A stretch of DNA of 64,000 nt from JABDGM01 sp046349975 (GTDB taxonomy: Bacteria > Planctomycetota > Planctomycetia > Pirellulales > Lacipirellulaceae): NCBI GenBank assembly GCA_046349975.1, contig JAXMBH010000001.1:124001-188000 (forward strand), read 5' to 3'. The stretch's first letter is position 1; each line of letters starts with the position of its first letter. Positions 36,765-43,717 of this stretch are shown in pieces. The notes under the pieces are model-generated. The model was not told the origin of the DNA, did not search any database, and worked only from the letters and a program-made list of their open reading frames with translations. The position numbers and the translations under genes are program-made.

Positions 36765-37898
36765 ATGCCGCCCATTGTTATTGATGTCCGTAACGCCGAG
36801 GATACGCGCGATGTCGTGCACCGGGCTGTTCAAGCGCTCGCCGAAGGGCAGCTAATTGCCATTCCGACCGAAACTGTTTATGGCCTCGCCGCCAGTGCTT
36901 GTCGGGCCGACGCCGTCGAACGCCTCCTCAAAGTGAAGGGCCGCCCCACCGGCCAGCCCATGGCACTCGCCATCAAAAGTGCCGACGAAGCCCCCGACTT
37001 TGTCCCCGACCTGTCGCCTCTCGCCCGCCGTCTCGCTCGTCGCTGCTGGCCTGGACCCGTGACTCTCGTCGTGGACAACGACCACCGCGACGGCCTCATC
37101 GCGCAGCTCCCCAAAGAAGTGCGCCAAGTCGTGGCCCCCAATGGCTCCGTCGGCCTCCGCGTACCAGCCAACGAAATGTCGCAAGACGTCCTTCGCATGC
37201 TCACCGGACCGATTGTTCTCACCAGCGCCAACCGCAGCGGCGAACCCGATGCCGTCACGGCTCAAGAAGTCGTGAAGTATCTCGACGGCGACGTCGCCCT
37301 CATTCTTGACGATGGCCCTTGCCGCTACGGCCAGCCGTCCTCCGTCGTACGGGTGAAGAAGAACAAGTTCGAGGTTCTCCGCGAAGGCGTCGTCGGTGAA
37401 GCCACCCTGCGCCGCCTCGCCGGCCTGATGGTCCTCATTGTGTGCACTGGCAATACCTGCCGCAGCCCGATGGCTGAAGTGCTCATGCGCGATGCGCTGG
37501 CCAAAGCACTGGGCGTTACGACCGATGAACTCGACGAGATGGGTGTCATCATCATGTCTGCCGGCATCGCCGCCGCCCCCGGCTGCCCGCCCGCGAGCGA
37601 AGCCGTCCAAGTCATGCGTGAGCTCAATCTCGACCTCTCGCGCCATGAAGCCCAGCCGGTTACCGAACAGTTGATCCGCCACGCCGATCTCATCCTGCCG
37701 ATGACCCAAAGCCACATGCAGTCGCTCATCGACCGCTGGCCCGAAGCCGCGTGCCGAACCCATCTACTAATGCCCGACCGCAGCGATGTCGCCGATCCCA
37801 TCGGTCAAACGGTTGGCGCCTATCGGCACTGCGCGGCTCAACTCGCAACCGGCGTCAAACACCACGCCGAAAAGCTGAAGCAAGAACTTACTGACTAA
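36765..37898 (+). CDS. Fusion: threonylcarbamoyl-AMP synthase (TsaC/Sua5) with low-molecular-weight phosphatase
   Basis: 377 residues. Residues 1-215 are a YrdC/TsaC domain for tRNA t6A synthesis (IPTETVYGLAA, KGRPTGQPMALAI, LTSANRSGEPD). Residues about 222-372 are a low-molecular-weight phosphatase with P-loop CTGNTCRSPMAE (Cys227, Arg233) and acid-loop DVADPIGQ (Asp344). Thr231 sits where the arginine phosphatase YwlE has its specificity Thr and tyrosine phosphatases have Ile or Ser. Protein-arginine phosphatase activity is therefore inferred. In Bacillus the separate genes ywlC, ywlE and ywlF (rpiB) are neighbours; here the first two are fused and rpiB follows. Confidence 0.92.
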   Translation: MPPIVIDVRNAEDTRDVVHRAVQALAEGQLIAIPTETVYGLAASACRADAVERLLKVKGRPTGQPMALAIKSADEAPDFVPDLSPLARRLARRCWPGPVTLVVDNDHRDGLIAQLPKEVRQVVAPNGSVGLRVPANEMSQDVLRMLTGPIVLTSANRSGEPDAVTAQEVVKYLDGDVALILDDGPCRYGQPSSVVRVKKNKFEVLREGVVGEATLRRLAGLMVLIVCTGNTCRSPMAEVLMRDALAKALGVTTDELDEMGVIIMSAGIAAAPGCPPASEAVQVMRELNLDLSRHEAQPVTEQLIRHADLILPMTQSHMQSLIDRWPEAACRTHLLMPDRSDVADPIGQTVGAYRHCAAQLATGVKHHAEKLKQELTD

Positions 37899-37940
37899 AA
37901 GGACCAGTACGTTGTAAACCACCAACGCACAACCCAAAAT

Positions 37941-37975
37941 CATCCCGCATCCAACATCCAACATCCAACATCCAA
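37941..37975. repeat. Heptamer array between the fusion gene and rpiB
   Basis: One CATCCCG and four CATCCAA units in tandem, in a 117-bp spacer of an apparent operon. Confidence 0.92.
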
Positions 37976-38015
37976 CCCCCGCCACCAAACACGCCTCGCC
38001 TAATTCCACACTGCC

Positions 38016-38456
38016 ATGAAAGTAGCCATTGCCAGCGATCACCGCGGTTATCATCTCAAAGAACGAGTGATCTCGCTGCTGAAGTCCAAGGGCCATGAGA
38101 TCGTCGACGAAGGCCCGTCGAGCGACGCCAGCGTCGACTACCCCGATTTCGCCGCCCTCGTGGCCCGCCGGGTCAGCAGCGGCGAAGTCGAACGTGGCAT
38201 CCTCATCTGCGGCACCGGCATCGGCATGGCGATCGTCGCTAACAAGTTTCCGGGCGTCCGGGCGGCCGCCTGTGCCGACGAGGTCACCGCCGAACTCAGC
38301 CGCCGCCACAATGACCTGAATGTGCTGTGCCTTTCCGGCGATTTGCTCAGCGCCAATAGCACCGAGCGCGTCGTCATTAAGTGGATCGAAACCGACTTCG
38401 AAGGCGGCCGCCACCAGCGCCGAGTCGAGAAAATTCGCCAACTCGAACAACATTAA
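38016..38456 (+). CDS. rpiB: Ribose-5-phosphate isomerase B
   Basis: 146 residues. Interconverts ribose-5-phosphate and ribulose-5-phosphate in the pentose phosphate pathway. MKVAIASDHRGYHLKERV, the catalytic-Cys loop ILICGTGIGMAIVANK and VLCLSGDLL are family signatures. Length is typical. It lies 117 bp after the TsaC/phosphatase fusion on the same strand, in the same order as ywlC-ywlE-ywlF of Bacillus. Confidence 0.95.
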   Translation: MKVAIASDHRGYHLKERVISLLKSKGHEIVDEGPSSDASVDYPDFAALVARRVSSGEVERGILICGTGIGMAIVANKFPGVRAAACADEVTAELSRRHNDLNVLCLSGDLLSANSTERVVIKWIETDFEGGRHQRRVEKIRQLEQH

Positions 38457-38488
38457 GCAAGGGCTCATTTCTGATTCCCCTTCCTCTT

Positions 38489-38531
38489 AGGGAGGCGCCA
38501 GGTCGCTCGGGACTCGCCGTGGCGAGGGAGG
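38489..38531. repeat. REP-like element, family C copy 1
   Basis: The 35-bp core 38497-38531 recurs at 46583-46617 with two differences. Its inner part GACTCGCCGTGGCGAG can fold on itself (CTCGCC / GGCGAG). It sits downstream of rpiB. The rest of the gap 38457-38752 shows nothing else. Confidence 0.7.
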
Positions 38532-38752
38532 GGTTCGCTCTCCCGCACCGCCGAATGGTCTGATCGAAGCACGCAGCGCAAGCAAGTGCATAGCCGGCTG
38601 CCTTGCCAATTCGCAGTCCGCAATCGCTAATAGTCTCAGCAAACGCACTCGCAGCTGGTCACACTACGACGCCGCGAGTATTATCTGCGTCATCTGCCGA
38701 CTCGCTTAAATCTAGTATCGATATCGGCCGAGTTTTGCGAGATAGGCACTCC

Positions 38753-39022
38753 ATGCGCTACATCACCGCTGCCGGCGGCGCTATCTTTATGTTCGTTGGA
38801 ATTTTGCTGGTTTGTATTATCATCGGCGCCTTCTTGCTGCCGACCTTCCAGGACCCGGTCACCGTTCCCTTCGGTCTCTTTTACATCTCAGCCACTCCGT
38901 CTCTGTTGGTCGGTACTGTGCTTGGAATCGTCGGCTCCATACATTCCTACCGGAGCACGTTGAAACGCTACGAACGCAAGTCCGCACCCAATTCGAATAC
39001 GCATTCAAAATCAGTTGATTAA
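38753..39022 (+). CDS. Small two-helix membrane protein
   Basis: 89 residues from ATG 38753. Two hydrophobic helices (about 5-29, AAGGAIFMFVGILLVCIIIG; about 45-65, ATPSLLVGTVLGIVGSI) are followed by a basic, polar tail. Family unknown. The next gene's frame begins within or just after its 3' end (ATG 39039, 17 bp past the stop), so translation may be coupled. Upstream in-frame starts to 38603 lie in non-coding-looking sequence. Confidence 0.6.
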   Translation: MRYITAAGGAIFMFVGILLVCIIIGAFLLPTFQDPVTVPFGLFYISATPSLLVGTVLGIVGSIHSYRSTLKRYERKSAPNSNTHSKSVD

Positions 39023-39038
39023 CCTGCGACAGTCGTAC

Positions 39039-40217
39039 ATGCTGCGAATCTTCCTTGCGACCTTTTTCGTTATGCTGCTCGCACTCGCACCCGCAGTGGG
39101 TGTTGAGGCCCAGCGAAACGCGCAGCTTATCGGCTACACCGAGCTCCAAACCAATCTCGCCGGCGGTCGCCACGCCAATGTTCGCACGATGCGGGCCAGC
39201 GTCATGCAGGCCGACGGCACGTCGCCGCGCCACATTGCCGAAGAACTTATCGACAAACCAAACACCTGGACCCAGTTCGCCGGTTGGTCGCCCGATGGCA
39301 GCCACGCTATGGTGCTCCACAGCTGGCAAGATCCTGCGAATGCCGCCTGGGAAGAGGAACATAAAACGTTCCGCATGGAGCCGGGCAAGTGGTTGGTCGA
39401 TTCGTGCCTCGTGGAACTAGGCTCCGGGCGCGTGCAGAACGTGACGGCCGTTGGCCGCGTCAGCCATTACAATACAGGCCTTTTCTTCGTGCCGAATGGC
39501 CACGCTCTCGGCTTCACCGCGCTCATCGACGGCATCTCGAAGCCGTACCTGATGGACCGCGACGGCCGCAACAAGCGCGACATTTCCGCGGGCGGCACCG
39601 GCTTCACTTATGGATACAGCGCCTCGCCCGATGGCAGGCTCATCAGTTACCACGAAAGCTACCAGCTGTACGAAGCCAACGTCGATGGCACAGCCAAGCG
39701 GCACATTGAAACCGGTCAGCCGTTCAACTTCGCTCCCGCCTGGTCGCCGGATGGCGAATGGCTATTGTTCGTCAGCGGCGAACATTACAACTGCCATCCA
39801 TACGTCGTCCGCCGCGACGGCACCGGCCTCCGCAAACTCGCCGACCGCGGCAGCTATCGCGGAGTCGTCGAATTCCTGGACGTCCCCGACTTTCACGGCG
39901 GCAGCAGCGATTTGCCCGTCTGGTCGGTTGATGGCAAGCTCGTATTCTTCACGGCTGCCGACAAGTCAACTGGGAACATCGAGCTTTACCAAAGCACGCT
40001 CGACGGCGCCGTGACCCAACTCACCAGCACGCCCGCCGGCACATTACACTATCATCCGGCCCCGTCGCCCGACGGCGCGCAGTTGCTCTACGGCTCGAAG
40101 CGCAACGGCATTCGTCAGCTGTTCGTAATGAACTTGGTTGACCACGCCGAACATCAGCTCACGCATCTCACCACCGGCCACGCCGCCATGTGGCCACACT
40201 GGCAACCGCTTAAATAA
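39039..40217 (+). CDS. Secreted TolB-like beta-propeller protein
   Basis: 392 residues from ATG 39039 with a signal peptide ending near GVEAQ. Propeller blades carry the WSPDGS / ASPDGRL / WSPDGEWLLFVSG / WSVDGKLVFFTA / PSPDGAQLLYGSKR motif series of PD40 (WD40-like) proteins. It probably acts outside the cytoplasm; the ligand or enzymatic function is not identifiable. It follows the small membrane protein closely. Confidence 0.82.
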   Translation: MLRIFLATFFVMLLALAPAVGVEAQRNAQLIGYTELQTNLAGGRHANVRTMRASVMQADGTSPRHIAEELIDKPNTWTQFAGWSPDGSHAMVLHSWQDPANAAWEEEHKTFRMEPGKWLVDSCLVELGSGRVQNVTAVGRVSHYNTGLFFVPNGHALGFTALIDGISKPYLMDRDGRNKRDISAGGTGFTYGYSASPDGRLISYHESYQLYEANVDGTAKRHIETGQPFNFAPAWSPDGEWLLFVSGEHYNCHPYVVRRDGTGLRKLADRGSYRGVVEFLDVPDFHGGSSDLPVWSVDGKLVFFTAADKSTGNIELYQSTLDGAVTQLTSTPAGTLHYHPAPSPDGAQLLYGSKRNGIRQLFVMNLVDHAEHQLTHLTTGHAAMWPHWQPLK

Positions 40218-40244
40218 CGTGGGCCAACCGCGCGCCTGACACGC

Positions 40245-40556
40245 TCACGGGTAATAGACGGTCCCATCAATCCGCTTTGCGAACACGTACGATGGCTTCA
40301 CACCCATAAACGTCGGCAGGCCGTCCGCATCGATGCAGATGAACAGGTCGCCATTGGGCTTCTTCTCCCAACAATCGATGTTGAACTGCGCCGTGCCCCC
40401 TTCAATCGCTCGTTCCATGAGAGGCTGTTCCTCCGCCGCCCGATCGAGTTCGTCGTAGTTCCACTTTTCACACTCGGCGCCCATTGCGTTCACGGCCTCG
40501 CGCAGCACCTGTGCATTCTTCGCGTATCGCGGAAAAAGTTGGGCAAGGATGGACAT
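40245..40556 (-). CDS. Small protein of unknown function
   Basis: 103 residues from ATG 40556 (MSILAQLFPRYAKN), which leaves a 20-bp gap to the gene upstream. An ATG at 40598 would overlap that gene. Mixed alpha/beta, no signal, no metal motif; KPNGDLFICIDADGLPTFMGVK is a beta-rich stretch. Family unrecognised. First-from-last of three small leftward genes of similar character. Confidence 0.55.
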   Translation of the reverse strand: MSILAQLFPRYAKNAQVLREAVNAMGAECEKWNYDELDRAAEEQPLMERAIEGGTAQFNIDCWEKKPNGDLFICIDADGLPTFMGVKPSYVFAKRIDGTVYYP

Positions 40557-40576
40557 AAGTTTTCGAAGTGGTGTAC

Positions 40577-40873
40577 TTAGGCCCGTCGAACTCGGCATGC
40601 CGACCCGTCGTAAATGATGTCTTCGCCATCGGTCATGTATCGGGCGATGAGTGAGCCAGACTCCACGTTATCGCCCGGCCGCAACTGCGACTTCTCGCAG
40701 AGCACACCGGGACCACAAAGCTCGAGCACGCACGCGCCGCGCGTATCGTGCGCCCGGGCAAACGCAGTACCGCTGGGCACAAAATGCCCCCACGGCTCAT
40801 CGATCCAGCCATCAAACACGAGCGGACCATCGTCCGGCCCGCGCTGCAAACAAATCTCGCAGTTAAACGGCAT
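40577..40873 (-). CDS. Small Cys-containing protein of unknown function
   Basis: 98 residues. CEIC at residues 5-8 plus later Cys residues (GACVLELCGPGVLC) suggest possible metal binding. Acidic overall, with no signal peptide. Middle gene of a three-gene leftward cluster, 20 bp upstream of the next. Function unknown. Confidence 0.55.
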   Translation of the reverse strand: MPFNCEICLQRGPDDGPLVFDGWIDEPWGHFVPSGTAFARAHDTRGACVLELCGPGVLCEKSQLRPGDNVESGSLIARYMTDGEDIIYDGSACRVRRA

Positions 40874-40915
40874 GGTGTCGACCTTAAGCGGAGTCTATTG
40901 TTCCAACTCGCTCAA

Positions 40916-41143
40916 TCACTGAACACGCGACCGCGCCTCGGCCTCCGCCCGCTCCGCCGAATCGCAAAATGATTCGGAATAACGCCCAACCGGAAACCAA
41001 GCCTCCTCTGCGCGCCACCATTGGTCTTCAAACCCAACCGAACCGTCGTCCCGGCCAAACACGACCACACGCCGCTGCCGGTCCAAAGTGTAAAGCGTTT
41101 TCACTTCGTTTCGCATGGTCACGGGTAATGACGAGTTGGGCAT
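40916..41143 (-). CDS. Small protein of unknown function
   Basis: 75 residues (or 66 from an internal ATG at 41116). The sequence is Glu/Arg-rich with VVVFGRDDGSVGFEDQWW and ends in a charged helix. First of three small leftward genes; 42 bp separate it from the next. No family is recognised. Confidence 0.5.
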   Translation of the reverse strand: MPNSSLPVTMRNEVKTLYTLDRQRRVVVFGRDDGSVGFEDQWWRAEEAWFPVGRYSESFCDSAERAEAEARSRVQ

Positions 41144-41308
41144 CCGGCCATTCCGGGCCAGCGGACAAACCGATCCGCGTTCGCCATCTCAACTATAGTG
41201 CGCAAACGCATTACAGGCTGAGCCGCTAATTGATGCTCGCCGCACAACCCGAATGACCGCTAGAATACTAGCGCGCCACAGGCACGTGAAATCTGCAAGA
41301 ACTTTCTG

Positions 41309-41343
41309 GCTAATAGCTGACGGCTAATAGCTAATAGCTTGCT
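41309..41343. repeat. Heptamer array at the kinase 3' end
   Basis: Units GCTAATA, GCTGACG, GCTAATA, GCTAATA, GCTTGCT. The last unit runs into the kinase stop codon (41343-41345). Confidence 0.9.
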
Positions 41344-42845
41344 TACGACACCTTCTTCCGCGTCACCTCGACCAGCGCCCCGCGCAGCTCGCGCATCTTA
41401 ATCGGCATCTTGGCCACGACCCGATGGTCGCACGTCTTCGCGTGCTCGGCCCAGTGGTGATGGTTCTGGTCGAGCAGCAGAACCGTCGGCAGGTCGCGCG
41501 TCGCCGCCTCTTGCCCGAATCGATTGAAGGCCTCTAACGCCGCTCGGCCATTGTTGCCTGTCGTGAGTAGAACCACGTCGGCCGCCTGGGGATCCTGGAA
41601 AAACCGCGTGAGCGCCCGCTCGGGATCGCTCGACACGAGCACGCGATAGCCATTCTTCTTGAACAGCTCACGCAGCATGTCCTGCATCTTCACATCCGAC
41701 TCGACAATCATCAGCTTCCGCGGCTGCCCTTGTTCGTCGAGCCCTTCATTACTGTGAATCTCCGGCGCGCTGCTCGCCCGGCCTTCCTTCGCGCCTTTGA
41801 CTCGCTTAATCGCAAGCTTCAAATCAACCAGCATATCGCCGGGCGTTTGATACCGCTTTTCCGGATCGAATTCGAGCGCCTTGTTCACCACCATCGTCAG
41901 CGGCAGCGGCAACGATGGCACGAGATCGAGAATCGGTTTAATGTCCTGATATCGCGCCTTCCCCGCTTGCGCCCGATCGCGATTGTCGGGCAGGGCAGGG
42001 TGGGCCGTGAGCATCTGATAGAAAATCGTCCCTGCAAAATAGATATCGGTTCGCGGATCATCCTGCCGGCAGCCCGTTGCCCGCTCCAACCCGGCGTAAT
42101 CGATTGTCCGCCGACTTAAACCTTCCGCTTCCGCTTCCGCCGAGCCCTGCACACCGGCCAAACCAAAATCCACGAGCTTTGCCGTGCCTTCGCTTGAGAC
42201 GAGCACATTCGACATTTTCAAGTCGCGGTGCGTCACACCCTGCTGCAACGCGTACGTAAGCGCCGACGTCACACCCACCATGATCTCCGCCGCCTCCAGC
42301 GGCTGAAACCGTCGCCCGGCACGATAGAACTCGCGCAGATTTCGCCCCTCGACGAAATCCATGACAATGTAGTGCGTAAACCCTTGCGACTGTACTTCGT
42401 GAATCTCAACGATGTTCGGATGCTTGAGCTTCATCCCGAACTCGCCTTCGCGGCGAAACAAATCGATGTACAGCTTGTTCGATTTGTGAGTTTTTTGATT
42501 CATCTCCTTCGGGTTGCTCATCCCGCTGCGCAGCACCTTCACGGCGTACACCTTGCCCGTCTCTTTGTGCACGGCGCGAAACACCCGCGCAAACGTACCC
42601 GCCCCCACGAAATAGAGCACCTTGTAGGGGCCGTAGAAGAAGCCGCTTCGCGATTCCGGCTTCATCAGCTTCTCAAGCTGGTACTGAGTGACCAACTCGC
42701 GGCGCAACAACGCCTGCTGAAACATATCAAGCGGCGGATTCGTCGTGCCGAGCTCGCTCCACACAGCCTGGAGCTGCCCGTTCTCAACCACGTTCACATC
42801 GAGCGCGCGCTGAGCCAGTTGTTCTGCGGTTTTAATCTCGGCCAT
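41343..42845 (-). CDS. Ser/Thr protein kinase with C-terminal degenerate receiver domain
   Basis: 500 residues. An N-terminal helical segment (1-70) precedes a Hanks-type kinase domain. Gly loop GAGTFARVFR (81-90), Lys103 in YAVKVL, HRDLKMSN (Asp208) and DFGLAG (Asp226) are all intact, so it should be active. Residues about 377-500 have a receiver fold (KLMIVESDVK, later VVAKMPIKM with the conserved Lys). The strand-3 phosphoacceptor position reads VVLLTTGNNG, with Thr instead of Asp, so ordinary phosphorelay is not expected. No membrane segment is seen, unlike PASTA kinases. It stands alone. Confidence 0.9.
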   Translation of the reverse strand: MAEIKTAEQLAQRALDVNVVENGQLQAVWSELGTTNPPLDMFQQALLRRELVTQYQLEKLMKPESRSGFFYGPYKVLYFVGAGTFARVFRAVHKETGKVYAVKVLRSGMSNPKEMNQKTHKSNKLYIDLFRREGEFGMKLKHPNIVEIHEVQSQGFTHYIVMDFVEGRNLREFYRAGRRFQPLEAAEIMVGVTSALTYALQQGVTHRDLKMSNVLVSSEGTAKLVDFGLAGVQGSAEAEAEGLSRRTIDYAGLERATGCRQDDPRTDIYFAGTIFYQMLTAHPALPDNRDRAQAGKARYQDIKPILDLVPSLPLPLTMVVNKALEFDPEKRYQTPGDMLVDLKLAIKRVKGAKEGRASSAPEIHSNEGLDEQGQPRKLMIVESDVKMQDMLRELFKKNGYRVLVSSDPERALTRFFQDPQAADVVLLTTGNNGRAALEAFNRFGQEAATRDLPTVLLLDQNHHHWAEHAKTCDHRVVAKMPIKMRELRGALVEVTRKKVS

Positions 42846-43132
42846 GGCACGCAGCTACAATCTGTTCCAATCCGGCTCGTATATTTCTCCCACCGTCTCA
42901 CGGCGGATCGTTCTCATTTTGGCGGGGTCGCTCAACTCACTCTTTCCGCCAGCAACCGCCCTTGCCAGCAGTTCCACTATTCCTCAAGCAATTCTACGCA
43001 GCTTCCTGCTACTGCTGGCAATTTTTTCTTGGCTACCCAACTCACACGATCCCGCGATGCCGTCTTCTGTACCTTTCACATGATCGCGGCGCCAGTGTTG
43101 CCTTTTCGCAACGTCCGTTGGTCTCGTTTCCC

Positions 43133-43420
43133 CTAGTTCTCGAACTCTTGCAGCCGGGCCTGGAATTCATCGCGTTCGCGGCGAGTAGCTTCCACGTCGA
43201 ACATCAAATACTTCATATCCAACCGCAATTGGCTCAGGGCGTCTTGGACCATGTTCAATATCCGGCGACGGCGTTTCGTGCTCTCAATGACCCGCTCCAA
43301 CGCCGGAATCACGTCGCGAGCGTACTGCTCGGGAATGTTGTGAATCGCGGCGGCAAGCCGGAGGATGTCAGCTGGCAATTCTTCGGTCGTAACAGCGGAA
43401 ACTCGTTGCGTGTTGGCCAT
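43133..43420 (-). CDS. Small coiled-coil protein of unknown function
   Basis: 95 residues from ATG 43420, with GGGAG 8 nt upstream and a strong promoter further up. Helical throughout. The C-terminal half (about 45-92: VIESTKRRRRILNMVQDALSQ then MFDVEATRRERDEFQ) looks like a coiled coil. No family is recognised. The same frame stays open to 44335 without being coding there: it runs through the promoter and antisense to the next gene. Confidence 0.75.
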   Translation of the reverse strand: MANTQRVSAVTTEELPADILRLAAAIHNIPEQYARDVIPALERVIESTKRRRRILNMVQDALSQLRLDMKYLMFDVEATRRERDEFQARLQEFEN

Positions 43421-43510
43421 GGTTGCGTCTCCCGGTGGGTGATGCCTGTGGCCAAATGCACACCCTGCGCCACCACCTTCCGACTGAAGAACCGCGAAAG
43501 TACTTAACTG

Positions 43511-43540
43511 ATTATAAGGAAACAACTTGCAATCGTTCAA
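43511..43540 (-). promoter_or_regulatory. Promoter of the small coiled-coil gene
   Basis: On the minus strand: TTGAAC, 18-nt spacer, TATAAT (perfect -10). The leader is about 84 nt. Confidence 0.65.
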
Positions 43541-43717
43541 CAACTTGGCACGCCACCGCTCAGTCGCTCCGCCATTGATGTTCGAATGCAACGACTGCCC
43601 TAGCCAATCGACGGAAATGCTGATAGAAGCCCACTTTACAGCGATTCGGGCGTTCTCAAAACACGTTGCATTTGAGCAACCCCCGCTCACGACGCCGCTT
43701 CGCCACGGTTGTTGGTC

